Assembly: GCF_014692875.1 (NCBI RefSeq)
Contig: NZ_CP061171.1
Location: 4,278,001-4,342,000, forward strand
Direction: 5' to 3'
DNA from: Pedobacter riviphilus
Lineage (GTDB): Bacteria > Bacteroidota > Bacteroidia > Sphingobacteriales > Sphingobacteriaceae
Length of the DNA stretch: 64,000 bases
Part shown: positions 18,031 to 27,417 of the stretch, piece after piece
Numbering within the stretch: position 1 is the stretch's first letter
How the letters are laid out: every line of letters begins with the position of its first letter
Translations under genes and position numbers: made by a program
The notes under the pieces: generated by a model
What the model was told of the DNA's origin: nothing
Seen by the model: only the letters and a program-made list of their open reading frames with translations
Databases searched by the model: none

Positions 18031-19163
18031 ATGTCTGGTATCTATATCCATATCCTTTTTGCAAAAAGGCCTGTCACTATTGCGATTTTCATTTTAGCAC
18101 TTCTTTAAAATATGCTGATGAAATGGTTGATGCGATCTGCAAGGAAATCAAAATGAAAAAAGATCGGATCAGCGGACAGGTTGGAAGCATTTATTTTGGC
18201 GGTGGAACACCTTCTATTTTATCGCAGACGGCTTTGCAAAAGATCTTCGACGCCATTAACCACACTTTTTCGGTTGATGCAAATGCCGAAATTACCATAG
18301 AAACCAATCCCGATGATTTAACGGCTCAGAAATTAAAAGAACTGAAACAATTGCCTGTTAACCGCTTTAGCGTGGGTGTACAGTCTTTTTATGATGAAGA
18401 TCTGATTTGGATGAATAGGGCACACCAGGCCCAAGAAGCGGAAGATTGCATCAGAAGAAGTCAGGATGCCGGTTTTGAAAACTTAACCCTCGATTTAATT
18501 TATGGCTATCCTTTGCTTACCGATCAAAAATGGCTAAGTAATATTCAAAAAGCAATTGAGCTTGAGGTTCCACACATTTCGGCCTACGCCCTAACAGTAG
18601 AACCCCGGACAGCTTTAGCTCATGCCATTAAAAACAAAAAACAAACTCCGGTAAACGATAACCAAAGTGCTGCTCAGTTTGTAATTTTGATGGAGAAACT
18701 GATGGATGCCGGATTTGAACACTATGAAATTTCAAATTTCGCCAAGCCAGATCATTATGCAGTGCATAATACCAACTACTGGAAAGGAATAGATTATATT
18801 GGTATTGGCCCATCAGCCCATGGCTTTAATGGCCAGAACCGCTATATGAACCCCGCTAATAACGCCATGTATATGGAAACATTAGGCCATAACAAACTTC
18901 CGGAAATTGTTGAAGAACTCAGCCTGAACGATCGGTTTAACGAATATATTATGACTTCGTTAAGAACGATGTGGGGAACCGATTTACAAAAAATAAATAC
19001 CGATTTCGGGAAAGACTTTTTAACAGAAACAAAACACAACCTTAAAAATTTCGAAGATAAAGACTGGCTAGTGGCTGACGGAGATAACATTTATTTAAGT
19101 CAAACCGGAAAATTATTTGCCGATCATATTGCTTCGGAATTGTTTATTATTGAGAATGATTAA
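18031..19163 (+). CDS. hemW: Radical SAM haem chaperone / coproporphyrinogen oxidase-like HemW (frameshifted as sequenced)
   Basis: HemW is a radical SAM protein related to oxygen-independent coproporphyrinogen III oxidase and acts in haem delivery. The ATG at 18031 reads MSGIYIHI, then goes out of frame at the CC of 18054-18055. One extra C restores IPFCKKACHYCDFHF, which contains the radical SAM CxxxCxxC cluster, and joins the downstream frame that runs to 19163. That frame carries SIYFGGGTPSIL, ITIETNPDDLT, FSVGVQSF, HISAYALTVEPRT and YEISNFAKP. Without the base the protein would lack its Fe-S cluster. I infer a base-call error. Full length is about 378 residues. Confidence 0.9.
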
Positions 19164-19169
19164 AGGAAC

Positions 19170-19227
19170 GAATTAGAGAATGAGTGGATGCTTTTTAAGA
19201 GTTTATCATTCAATCATTCTCTAATTC
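19170..19227. repeat. Inverted repeat, ATTCTCTAATTC family, copy 1
   Basis: Arms GAATTAGAGAATGA (19170-19183) and TCATTCTCTAATTC (19214-19227) are perfect 14-bp inverted repeats. The right side (attcaatcattctct, then attcaa and aattatat) is nearly identical to 32605-32634. Confidence 0.6.
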
Positions 19228-19241
19228 AATAATTATATATT

Positions 19242-20024
19242 ATGTCGAAAATTGTATGGATTACAGGCGCATCATCAGGTATTGGCGAGGCCTTGGTATA
19301 TGAATATTTTAAAGCTGGTAACAAACTGATCATCTCGGGAAGGAATCGCGATGAACTGTTCAGGGTAAAAGGAAATTGCCAAAACTCTTTTAATATACAT
19401 GTTTTACCATTCGATTTGAGCGAAACAACTACACTGGACAACAAAGCTGCTGACGCGATCCGTATTTTTGGAAAAATAGATTTACTGATCAATAGCGGTG
19501 GTGTAAGTCAGCGGAGTTTAGCATTAGAAACCAATCTGCAAACGGAGCAACAGATTATGGATACCAATTTCTGGGGAACGGTTGTACTGAGCAAAGCAGT
19601 TTTACCTTTGATGATTGCCAATGGCGGTGGGCAGATCGTTGTAATTAGTAGTCTTGTTGGGAAATTTGGCACAAAATTCCGTTCCACCTATGCAGCATCA
19701 AAACATGCGCTGCATGGTTATTTCGATTCGCTCCGATCGGAAGTTTACGATAAAAACATCGACATCACCATCATCTGCCCAGGTTTTATCAAAACAAATG
19801 TAACCTACAATGCACTTACTGCAGATGGTAAGCCCTTAAATAAAATGGGTGATGCACATGAAAATGCCATGACACCTGCTGAATGTGCAAAACAAATTGT
19901 ACTGGCTGTTAGCAACAAAAAAGAAGAGGTTTATATTGGCGGAAAAGAAACCAGGGCAGTATTATTGAAACGCTTTTTCCCTAAAATTTTTTCTAAAAAG
20001 GTAAGAACGGCGAAGGTGAACTAG
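19242..20024 (+). CDS. Short-chain dehydrogenase/reductase
   Basis: A 260-residue classical SDR. The NAD(P) motif is TGASSGIGEA near the N-terminus. The usual NNAG is NSGG here. The catalytic Ser-Tyr-Lys are in VVISSLVGKFG and STYAASKHAL. The motif after the active site (ITIICPGFIKTNV) is present. The C-terminus is basic and slightly hydrophobic (AVLLKRFFPKIFSKKVR), as in DHRS7-like members. The substrate cannot be told from sequence. Confidence 0.88.
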   Translation: MSKIVWITGASSGIGEALVYEYFKAGNKLIISGRNRDELFRVKGNCQNSFNIHVLPFDLSETTTLDNKAADAIRIFGKIDLLINSGGVSQRSLALETNLQTEQQIMDTNFWGTVVLSKAVLPLMIANGGGQIVVISSLVGKFGTKFRSTYAASKHALHGYFDSLRSEVYDKNIDITIICPGFIKTNVTYNALTADGKPLNKMGDAHENAMTPAECAKQIVLAVSNKKEEVYIGGKETRAVLLKRFFPKIFSKKVRTAKVN

Positions 20025-20340
20025 CACTGCGTTTTGAGGTTGGCGTTAAGCTTAAAACACAAAGTTTATGAAGGATGCAACTAAGGGACGAGCCCAATTT
20101 ATCTAAACCCGGTTGCAGCGATATCCTTTTGGCATAATTCTGAGCGTAGTCGAAGAACAGCCAAAAGATTAAGCGAAAAACGGGACTAGCCGCCCCGAAG
20201 TAACACTACCGTACCTTTACAAATAAAAAAATAAAATACTAACAATCAGCATATTGCAATTTTTTTTTAATTTCTAAAAACCAAGTATCTGTAAGCCATC
20301 GTAAATGGAAGCAAATAACAGAAACTTAAAATTAGAAATA
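20025..20340. repeat. 316-base non-coding gap with structured intergenic repeat, type B
   Basis: No gene is visible. The gap has gaaggatgcaactaagggac, then ggttgcagcgatat. A hairpin follows with arms CTTTTGGC (20126-20133) and GCCAAAAG (20160-20167) around ctgagcgtagtcgaag, then attaagcgaaaaacgggac. The architecture matches the element at 8781-8910. The last 120 bases are AT-rich leader of the fasciclin gene. Confidence 0.55.
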
Positions 20341-20892
20341 ATGAAAAATTTAATCTTATCCGCATTTGCCGTAATTACAATGGCATTCACTACTCAAGTT
20401 TACGCTCAAAAAAACCCGATGGTTGGAGGAGCAGCAATGTATGCAACTAAAGATATTGTAGACAATGCCGTAAATTCAAAAGACCATACTACACTGGTTG
20501 CGGCAGTTAAAGCAGCTGGCTTGGTAGAAACTTTAAAAAGCAAAGGTCCTTTTACCGTTTTTGCACCAACCAATGCTGCATTTGATAAACTTCCTGCCGG
20601 AACGGTAGACAATCTTGTTAAACCAGAAAATAAAGCAACTTTAACAACTATTTTAACTTACCATGTTGTTGCCGGTAAAATGGACAGCAAAGCAATTGCA
20701 AAAGCAATTAAAGCTGGCGGTGGCAAAGCTGAACTTAAAACTGTGCAAGGTGGTAAACTTTGGGCTTGGATGGAAGGCAAAAAATTAGTGTTAAAAGATG
20801 AAAAGGGCGGAACAAGCACCGTAACCATTGCAGATGTTTACCAAAAAAATGGGGTAATCCATGTTGTTGACACCGTTTTAATGCCAAAATAA
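20341..20892 (+). CDS. Secreted fasciclin-domain protein
   Basis: An exported 183-residue protein with a signal peptide (MKNLILSAFAVITMAFTTQVYAQ) and one fasciclin (FAS1) domain. The domain shows the H1 motif GPFTVFAPTNAAFDKLP, the Tyr-His pair in ILTYHVVAGK, and the H2 motif VIHVVDTVLMPK at the C-terminus. FAS1 domains usually mediate adhesion. I start at 20341, where the signal peptide begins; the frame also has an ATG at 20305. A strong terminator follows. Confidence 0.9.
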   Translation: MKNLILSAFAVITMAFTTQVYAQKNPMVGGAAMYATKDIVDNAVNSKDHTTLVAAVKAAGLVETLKSKGPFTVFAPTNAAFDKLPAGTVDNLVKPENKATLTTILTYHVVAGKMDSKAIAKAIKAGGGKAELKTVQGGKLWAWMEGKKLVLKDEKGGTSTVTIADVYQKNGVIHVVDTVLMPK

Positions 20893-20921
20893 AATTTATT
20901 AGATATCCTTTTAATCAGTAT

Positions 20922-20955
20922 AAAACGTTCTGGCAAAAGTCAGAACGTTTTTTCT
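20922..20955 (+). terminator. Terminator after the fasciclin gene
   Basis: Stem AAAACGTTCTG / CAGAACGTTTT followed by a run of T (tttttctttt). A strong intrinsic terminator. Confidence 0.85.
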
Positions 20956-21148
20956 TTTATAAAAAATCATCTTTTAAAAATCAGGGATTATAATACAAAT
21001 CTCCATTCACAAACTTGGTAGCATTTTTTTAATTAAACATACTTTCTGACTTTTTCTGATGAATTGTCAGTTTTTTCTCAAGTTTTCGCATTTGTAATGT
21101 ATAGTGTTTTTTAACTATTTAATTTTACTGCATTAATAGTTTTTTAAC

Positions 21149-22030
21149 ATGAAATTCAATTTATCTCCGATAGATGTAGTTGAAGACATATCTAAATCAG
21201 ATTTCGAACTGAACTACCTTAAACCACGTAAACCTTTGGTAATAAAAAATATGGCCAAAAAATGGCCTGCTTACCAAAAATGGACAATGGAATACTTGAA
21301 AGAAGTTGTTGGCGATAAAACTGTTCCGCTTTACGACAGTTCTAAAGCCGATCCTTCTAAACCGATAAATGCATCTGCAGCCGAAATGAAATTTGGCGAT
21401 TATATAGACCTGATTAAAGAAACACCAACCGATCTGCGTATCTTTTTGTTCGATCCGATAAAATTTGCCCCGAAGATACTCGAAGATTACATCGCACCAA
21501 AAGATTTAATGGGTGGTTTTTTGGATAGCTACCCCAATATGTTCTTCGGCGGTAAAGGTTCGGTAACCTTTTTACACTACGACATTGATTTGGCGCACAT
21601 TTTCCATACGCACTTTAATGGACGAAAACATGTGATCTTATTTGATTACAAATGGAAAGAACGTTTGTATCAAATTCCATATGCCACTTATGCCTTAGAA
21701 GATTATGATGTGGAAAACCCCGATTTTGATAAATTCCCTGCATTAAAAGGCGTTCAGGGTGTTGAAGCTTTTTTAGAACATGGCGATACCTTATTTATGC
21801 CAACCGGATACTGGCATTGGATGAAATACCTGGATGGTTCTTTTTCTATTAGCTTAAGGGCATGGGACAAAAGCTGGGCGGTAAAAGCAAAAAGCTTGTA
21901 TAACTTAACTTTACAGCGTAAATTTGACGACTTTATGAAAGCAAACTACCGTGAAAAGTATATGCACTGGAAAGAAGAACTTGCAGTTAAAAGAGCGAGC
22001 AGAGCACTAGAGAAGAATTTACCAAAATAA
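21149..22030 (+). CDS. JmjC/cupin-like Fe(II)/2-oxoglutarate hydroxylase family protein (paralogue 1)
   Basis: A 293-residue soluble protein of the Cupin_8/JmjC-like group (relatives of the asparaginyl hydroxylase FIH). It has the entry motif RKPLVIKNMAKKWPA. A likely metal pair His-x-Asp lies in TFLHYDIDLAH, a Lys suited to 2-oxoglutarate in GRKHVILF, and the distal His in GYWHWMKYL. All expected ligands are therefore present. Family members hydroxylate proteins or small molecules; the substrate here is unknown. A close paralogue lies at 23003-23881 with a DUF3050 gene between them. The C-terminus is a basic helical tail. Confidence 0.8.
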   Translation: MKFNLSPIDVVEDISKSDFELNYLKPRKPLVIKNMAKKWPAYQKWTMEYLKEVVGDKTVPLYDSSKADPSKPINASAAEMKFGDYIDLIKETPTDLRIFLFDPIKFAPKILEDYIAPKDLMGGFLDSYPNMFFGGKGSVTFLHYDIDLAHIFHTHFNGRKHVILFDYKWKERLYQIPYATYALEDYDVENPDFDKFPALKGVQGVEAFLEHGDTLFMPTGYWHWMKYLDGSFSISLRAWDKSWAVKAKSLYNLTLQRKFDDFMKANYREKYMHWKEELAVKRASRALEKNLPK

Positions 22031-22088
22031 GAATAAAAGCTAACGATAGGATGAGGCTTGAAAGCCAATGCCCTAACGCAAAATCAAT

Positions 22089-22874
22089 ATGCACCATAAC
22101 ATTATAAAAATTCAGCAAGAGATAGAACCACTAAGGCAAGAAATTATTAGCCATAAAGTTTATTCGGCCATTAGTGAAATAGAAGATCTTCGGATTTTTA
22201 TGGAACATCATATTTTTGCTGTTTGGGATTTCATGTCGCTGCTTAAAGCCTTACAAATTAATTTAACCTGCACTACCTTACCTTGGTTTCCGGTAGGCGA
22301 TCCTGTTACCCGACAATTGATCAATGAAATTGTGGCAGGTGAAGAATCGGATGTGGATGCTAATGGAGCCATAAAGAGCCACTTTGAACTCTATCTGGAT
22401 GCAATGGAGCAATGTGGCGCAAACACAAAACCTATCAATATCTTTTTACAGGAACTAAAAAACGGGAAAAGCTTTAATGAGGCTTTCGAAATTGCAAAGG
22501 TACCTGCAACTGCAAAAGATTTTGTTAATGCTACTTTCGAAACCATTAACAGTGGAAAAACACATTTACAGGCAGCAAGTTTTACTTTTGGTCGCGAGGA
22601 TTTAATTCCAAACATGTTTTTTAGCATGGTAAACGACCTGAATAGCACCCAGGCTGATAAAGTTTCGATCTTTAAATACTACCTAGAGCGCCATATCGAA
22701 GTAGATGGTGATCACCATAGCCATTTAGCACTCTCCATGACGGAGAAACTTTGCGAAAAAGATGAAACCTTTTGGGCCGAAGCAGAAAAAACCGCAAAGC
22801 AGGCGCTACAAAAAAGGATAGACCTGTGGGACGCTGCCTATGCCGAAATTGTTAAAAATAAAGTTGAGGCGTAA
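22089..22874 (+). CDS. DUF3050 protein, possible haem-oxygenase-like iron enzyme
   Basis: A 261-residue, all-helical-looking protein that I recognise as DUF3050. It has FMEHHIFAVWDFMSLLKAL near residue 38 and ERHIEVDGDHHSHLALSM near residue 205. The Glu-His in the first helix and the E...D...HxxH pattern in the later one resemble the metal ligands of haem-oxygenase-like di-iron enzymes. That function is inference. It sits between two near-identical cupin-like hydroxylase genes, all on the plus strand with short gaps, so a shared pathway is likely. Confidence 0.7.
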   Translation: MHHNIIKIQQEIEPLRQEIISHKVYSAISEIEDLRIFMEHHIFAVWDFMSLLKALQINLTCTTLPWFPVGDPVTRQLINEIVAGEESDVDANGAIKSHFELYLDAMEQCGANTKPINIFLQELKNGKSFNEAFEIAKVPATAKDFVNATFETINSGKTHLQAASFTFGREDLIPNMFFSMVNDLNSTQADKVSIFKYYLERHIEVDGDHHSHLALSMTEKLCEKDETFWAEAEKTAKQALQKRIDLWDAAYAEIVKNKVEA

Positions 22875-23002
22875 TTATTAAATTGTTAAGTATTTACTAA
22901 TTTTAGATTACGTGATTTTAGTCACATTTACCTGTTAGCATCAATTTTATAAAATAAAATTTACACATTTGTTGTTCGGCACAAATAACCGATTTTAAGC
23001 GC

Positions 23003-23881
23003 ATGAGTTTCATTTTAAAACCTGTTGATATCGTTGAGAGCATTACTCCCGAAGATTTTAAGAAAAATTATCTGAAAACTAAACGTCCTTTAGTAATCAG
23101 GGGCCTAACCAAAGACTGGCCTGCCAGAGAAAAATGGACGACTGAATATTTAAAGGAAATTGGAGGCGAGCTTGAAGTCCCACTTTACGACAACTCTAAA
23201 GCTGATCCATCAAAACCGATTAATGCAGCTACGGCGCATATGAAATTTGGCGATTACCTTGACCTAATTAAACGCGAGCCAACGGAACTGCGCATATTCT
23301 TTTTTAATCTGTTTAAAAAAGTACCGAGTTTAATCAATGATGTAAAAATCCCGAAAGATTTAATGGGCGGCTTCATCGAAAGCATGCCTGCAATGTTCTT
23401 TGGCGGCTCTAACTCCGTAACCTTTTTACATTACGATATTGATTTACCGCATATTTTCCATACACACTTTGGCGGCAGAAAACATATTGTTTTATTCGAC
23501 AATAAATGGAAAGACAGATTGTATTGCCTGCCAAATGCAACTTATGCTTTAGAAGATTATGATGTGGCCAACCCTGATTTTGAAAAATTCCCGGCGCTGA
23601 ATGGTGTAGAAGGTTATGAAGTTTTCTTAGAGCATGGCGATACTTTATTTATGCCAACCGGAATGTGGCACTGGATGAAATATTTAGATGGTTCATTCTC
23701 TTTAAGCTTAAGGGCATGGGACCAATCGATTTCGCGTAAAGTGGCCAGTGTTTGGAGCTTATTTACCCATGGCGCAATAGATAGCCTGATAAAAATGACC
23801 TTCAAAGAAAAATATGCCAACTGGAGAGAGAAAAAAGCAGTTAAAATTGCCGAAAGGGCTTTAGCCAAAGGCAGGCCGTAA
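23003..23881 (+). CDS. JmjC/cupin-like Fe(II)/2-oxoglutarate hydroxylase family protein (paralogue 2)
   Basis: A 292-residue paralogue of the protein at 21149-22030, about 60 percent identical by eye. The conserved motifs are again present: RPLVIRGLTKDWPA, His-x-Asp in TFLHYDIDLPH, GRKHIVLF, and the distal His in GMWHWMKYL. The central 100 residues are almost unchanged while the tails diverge. That suggests the same chemistry on related targets after tandem duplication around the DUF3050 gene. Confidence 0.8.
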   Translation: MSFILKPVDIVESITPEDFKKNYLKTKRPLVIRGLTKDWPAREKWTTEYLKEIGGELEVPLYDNSKADPSKPINAATAHMKFGDYLDLIKREPTELRIFFFNLFKKVPSLINDVKIPKDLMGGFIESMPAMFFGGSNSVTFLHYDIDLPHIFHTHFGGRKHIVLFDNKWKDRLYCLPNATYALEDYDVANPDFEKFPALNGVEGYEVFLEHGDTLFMPTGMWHWMKYLDGSFSLSLRAWDQSISRKVASVWSLFTHGAIDSLIKMTFKEKYANWREKKAVKIAERALAKGRP

Positions 23882-23902
23882 AATTTAAAAAGATAAAAAT
23901 AC

Positions 23903-23937
23903 AACGGGGCATCGGTAACGGTAGTCCCGTTTTTTAT
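23903..23937 (+). terminator. Terminator after cupin-like paralogue 2
   Basis: Stem ACGGG (23904-23908) / CCCGT (23926-23930) followed by tttttt. It fits the end of the cupin/DUF3050 transcript. Confidence 0.65.
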
Positions 23938-23983
23938 TATTATTGCGTTTAAACACCGAGAATTAAAAAATCAGATACTAAAG

Positions 23984-24598
23984 ATGGAAAACAATATCCT
24001 TAGCGAAAAACAAAAAATGCTGGCAGGAAAAGCATACCAGGCAGGTGATGCTGAGCTGGCAAAAGAAAGATTGAAAGCCCGCGAAATTGTTTTCGAGTTT
24101 AATAACCTGGCTCCAAAATTTATTAAACAGCGCAAGGAATTACTGAAAAGACTTTTCGGCAAAACAGAAAGGATGTTTTACGTAGAACCTCCATTTAGAT
24201 GCGACTATGGTTACAATATCGAAATCGGCGATAATTTTTACGCAAATTTTAACCTCGTTATTTTAGATTGTGCCAAAGTGAGTATTGGTAACAACGTTTT
24301 TATTGCACCAAACGTAGCCATTTATACGGCAGGACATCCTATCCATGCACATTTACGTGATCAGGAGTATGAGTGGGCGCAGGAAATTACTATTGGCAAC
24401 AGCGTTTGGATTGGGGGCAACGTGGTAGTTAATCCGGGAGTAAAAATAGGCTCAAATGTGGTCATCGGGTCGGGAAGCGTGGTTACAAGGGATATTCCGG
24501 ATAATGTTTTCGCAGCTGGAAACCCATGCAGGGTAATCCGCCAGTTAACCGATGCAGATAAAGATTATTATTATAAGGATTTTAAACTGGGCGAATAG
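23984..24598 (+). CDS. Maltose/galactoside-type O-acetyltransferase (left-handed beta-helix)
   Basis: A 204-residue hexapeptide-repeat acetyltransferase of the Maa/LacA/NodL group. It transfers acetyl from acetyl-CoA to a sugar hydroxyl. An N-terminal helical cap (MLAGKAYQAGDAEL) precedes the beta-helix. The catalytic His is in YTAGHPIHA. Hexapeptide repeats follow (IGNSVWIGGNVVVNPGVKIG), ending with VFAAGNPCRVIRQL. All family hallmarks are there; the acceptor sugar is unknown. Confidence 0.9.
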   Translation: MENNILSEKQKMLAGKAYQAGDAELAKERLKAREIVFEFNNLAPKFIKQRKELLKRLFGKTERMFYVEPPFRCDYGYNIEIGDNFYANFNLVILDCAKVSIGNNVFIAPNVAIYTAGHPIHAHLRDQEYEWAQEITIGNSVWIGGNVVVNPGVKIGSNVVIGSGSVVTRDIPDNVFAAGNPCRVIRQLTDADKDYYYKDFKLGE

Positions 24599-24652
24599 TT
24601 TTTCAATGCAACCTTAACTATTTTTATTCCGTCTTTGTTATAAATTAATGTA

Positions 24653-26020
24653 ATGAAAACCGCCTTACCTTTTTTATTTCTGTTTTTTCTTTTCTCTTCA
24701 GGCTTTGCACAGCGAATTTCTAAAGTAGAAGCAATTGAAGATATAGAACTTCTTGATAAAACGATAAGGGCGGTTCATTATAATCCGTTTTTATTTACTT
24801 CATCATTCAAATACCTGCAAAAAGTAAATGAGCTAAAACGTTCACTTCCTGATTCGATTGAGACAAGATTTCTCACTTTAAAACTTGGAGAAATTACAGG
24901 CATTATTAATGATGCCCATACGGCACCAAGCGTTATACAATCTATTTTTCAGGCAGATTTCAGGAAACCAGTCTTTTTACCGCTGACCTTTGTTGCCGAT
25001 AAAAATGGTAAAGCTTATTCAGATGGAAAATCTTCTCGGGATATTATTCCTGCAGGTGCTGAAATCATTTCGGTAAATGGAATATCGGTTTCAGAATTTT
25101 ATAAGGCAAGTGCATTGCGCGTAGGCGGGCTTCAAACTTACCGAAATGAGATTGCAGTTAAAATGATGGGCTACAACCTTTATCTTTCAGGAATAAGGCC
25201 ACCTTTCAAAGTTGTTTATCGGCATCAGCAGAAAAAAGTGATCAAAGAAATAGAAAAAGGTGCGATTTTACATGATATAATAGGTGATGCATTCCCAAAT
25301 CTGGTTAATAAACCTTATGCTTTTAACGTATTGAATAATAAAGTTGCACATATCGAATTAAATACCCTGGCTGGCGATTATCACCCCTACCTCAAATTTT
25401 TCGATTCATGCTTTACTATAATAAAACAAAAAAACATTAAGGCTGTTGCCATCGATATTAGAAAAAACACGGGAGGCAATTCCATCAACGCAGATTTACT
25501 TTTAGGCTTTTTTAACTCAAAGAGATATATGCTCTCTACCGGAAAAAACTGGAAAATAAGCCAGTTGTATAAAGATAAACTGATGAAACAGGGTGATAGC
25601 AGCAATCAATATCTGAAAGAGCAAAACAACAGCATTTGGCAGATCAAAACCTGCGAACCTTATGCACCGAAATACACCAGTGAAGATGCATTTTTTAAAG
25701 GCCAGGTTTACCTAATTACTGGCCCGATGACATTCTCCAGCGCGAACATGTTTGCTGATGGCGTAAAACAATTTAAGCTGGCTACTTTGGTGGGAGAATC
25801 TACCGGCGAAAATACAAACGACTTTGGTGAAGGCTATCGCTTCCAATTACCAAACAGCAAAATCAGTGTCAGCGTTTCTACCAGTTTAGATTTTGGGGCA
25901 AATTGTAACGACAAAACCAAACACCCGGTAATACCCGACCGATATATTGAAACAAGCTATCTTGATCAGATCAAGGGTATTGATCCTGTTCTTCAATATA
26001 TTAAGGCATTAAACAATTAA
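24653..26020 (+). CDS. S41-family (tail-specific protease-like) exported peptidase
   Basis: A 455-residue exported protein with a signal peptide (to about FAQ, residue 19). A helical N-terminal part and a short PDZ-like segment (IIPAGAEIISVNGISVSEF) precede an S41 domain: VAHIELNTLAG, AVAIDIRKNTGGNS, VYLITGPMTFSSANMFADGVK. The Ser in TFSSAN is at the nucleophile position, and the later LATLVGESTGEN fits the family. Its stop overlaps by four bases the convergent gene that follows. Confidence 0.82.
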   Translation: MKTALPFLFLFFLFSSGFAQRISKVEAIEDIELLDKTIRAVHYNPFLFTSSFKYLQKVNELKRSLPDSIETRFLTLKLGEITGIINDAHTAPSVIQSIFQADFRKPVFLPLTFVADKNGKAYSDGKSSRDIIPAGAEIISVNGISVSEFYKASALRVGGLQTYRNEIAVKMMGYNLYLSGIRPPFKVVYRHQQKKVIKEIEKGAILHDIIGDAFPNLVNKPYAFNVLNNKVAHIELNTLAGDYHPYLKFFDSCFTIIKQKNIKAVAIDIRKNTGGNSINADLLLGFFNSKRYMLSTGKNWKISQLYKDKLMKQGDSSNQYLKEQNNSIWQIKTCEPYAPKYTSEDAFFKGQVYLITGPMTFSSANMFADGVKQFKLATLVGESTGENTNDFGEGYRFQLPNSKISVSVSTSLDFGANCNDKTKHPVIPDRYIETSYLDQIKGIDPVLQYIKALNN

Positions 26021-26442
26021 CTGCTATGATCGGCGATCACCTTCCATTCGCCCTTAATTTTTTTGATCAAAAGCGTAAAATATCCTTTTAATTCGTCCTT
26101 TTCACGCTTAACATTCCAGCTGCCCAGCACAAAAGCCAGATCGGGTTTCAAAAATTCGACCTTTTTTATACCAAACACCAAAAATCCCATGGCAGATTTA
26201 TCGGGGTAACCTTTTTTATAATTATCCAATGTTTTTTGCCAGCCATAAGTTGGTCCGTTTTTACCTACAAAAAGTAAACTGTCTGATTTTTCATAACCCT
26301 GCATAAAGGCTTCAACATCACCTTTGTTCCAATCTGTTCGTTGTTTTTCGAGTAAATTAAGTATGGCTTGCTTCTCTTTCGCATTTTGAGCAAAAGCGCT
26401 AAAGGAAGTTAAAAATAATGCAATTACGAGTATTCTTTTCAT
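26017..26442 (-). CDS. Secreted SnoaL/DUF4440-like (NTF2-fold) protein
   Basis: A 141-residue protein with a signal peptide (MKRILVIALFLTSFSAFAQ) and one NTF2-like domain. The domain begins ILNLLEKQRTDWNKGDVEAFMQGYEKSDSLLF and ends FTLLIKKIKGEWKVIADHSS, the usual DUF4440/SnoaL-like outline. Such domains bind or convert small molecules; no specific role can be given. It is divergent from the PfkB kinase gene. Confidence 0.78.
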   Translation of the reverse strand: MKRILVIALFLTSFSAFAQNAKEKQAILNLLEKQRTDWNKGDVEAFMQGYEKSDSLLFVGKNGPTYGWQKTLDNYKKGYPDKSAMGFLVFGIKKVEFLKPDLAFVLGSWNVKREKDELKGYFTLLIKKIKGEWKVIADHSS

Positions 26443-26535
26443 GGTTATTTAAGTTGAGGTAAAAATTAAAGATATGAAACAAATTATTTTGTTCCATGCG
26501 TAAAAATTCTTTATTTACATATCTATAAATCTGCT

Positions 26536-27417
26536 ATGCAAAATAAAGTAATCACTATTGGCGAAATACTCTGGGATGTTTTCCCGGAAGGTAAAAAAGC
26601 TGGCGGCTCGAGCATGAACGTTGCCCTTAATTTACACAAACAAAGTATAGAGAGCAGCTTTATTAGCGCCATAGGCAATGATGAAAACGGAAAAGAGTTA
26701 TTCAATTTTCTAGCCAGCAATCATTTTGCCACTAATTTGATTCAAGTAAATACCGAATTACCAACCAGTACTGTTGTTGTGCAGCTAGACGAAAATCATC
26801 AGGCCACTTATACCATTAAACAACCTGTGGCATGGGATAGTATCAAAATCACCGACGAAAATATAGCAGCCGTAAAACAGGCAGATGCATTGGTATATTG
26901 TAGTTTAACCTGCAGGGAAGAAAAATCTAAAAAAACCATTCTTGCGCTTTTAGAAAATGCGAAGATTAAAATATTCGACATTAACCTCCGCGCCCCATTT
27001 TATAGCAAAGAATTAATTGATGAGCTTTTGGCCAAAGCGGATATCTTAAAAATAAATGAAGACGAAATTTTATGGGTGAAAGAATCTTTTGGCTTAAGCG
27101 GCAATACAGATGAACAACTTTTAAAGCAACTTTCTAATCGGTTTAACATTGAAATGATCTGCCTTACACTTGGCGATAAGGGTGCCTGTGTTTTAAAAGA
27201 CGGAAAGTTATTTAAACACGCTGGCTATAAGGTACAGGTAGCCGATACCGTTGGTGCAGGAGATGCCTTTTTAGCCACATTTATTGCGTGTTACCTACAA
27301 GGTTACCCCATGGAAACCACTTTGGATAATGCCTGTAAGGTTGGTGCTTTTGTAGCTTCGCAAGCTGGTGCAAACCCTGATTATAATAAGAAAATTTACC
27401 ATATGGCACTGGGGTAA
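26536..27417 (+). CDS. PfkB-family sugar kinase (fructokinase-like)
   Basis: A 293-residue PfkB-type carbohydrate kinase. The substrate-binding start is GEILWDVFPEGKKAGGSSMNV, and the ATP-binding/catalytic signature is ADTVGAGDAFLATFIAC with the catalytic Asp. The length and the EILWD opening resemble fructokinases of Bacteroidota, but the sugar cannot be fixed from sequence. Confidence 0.88.
   Translation: MQNKVITIGEILWDVFPEGKKAGGSSMNVALNLHKQSIESSFISAIGNDENGKELFNFLASNHFATNLIQVNTELPTSTVVVQLDENHQATYTIKQPVAWDSIKITDENIAAVKQADALVYCSLTCREEKSKKTILALLENAKIKIFDINLRAPFYSKELIDELLAKADILKINEDEILWVKESFGLSGNTDEQLLKQLSNRFNIEMICLTLGDKGACVLKDGKLFKHAGYKVQVADTVGAGDAFLATFIACYLQGYPMETTLDNACKVGAFVASQAGANPDYNKKIYHMALG

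Noticed and set aside
18123-19163. hemW as a naturally truncated protein starting at 18123
   Set aside because: The radical SAM CxxxCxxC cluster and the usual N-terminus are encoded just upstream after restoring one C at 18054, and a promoter box lies in the right place.
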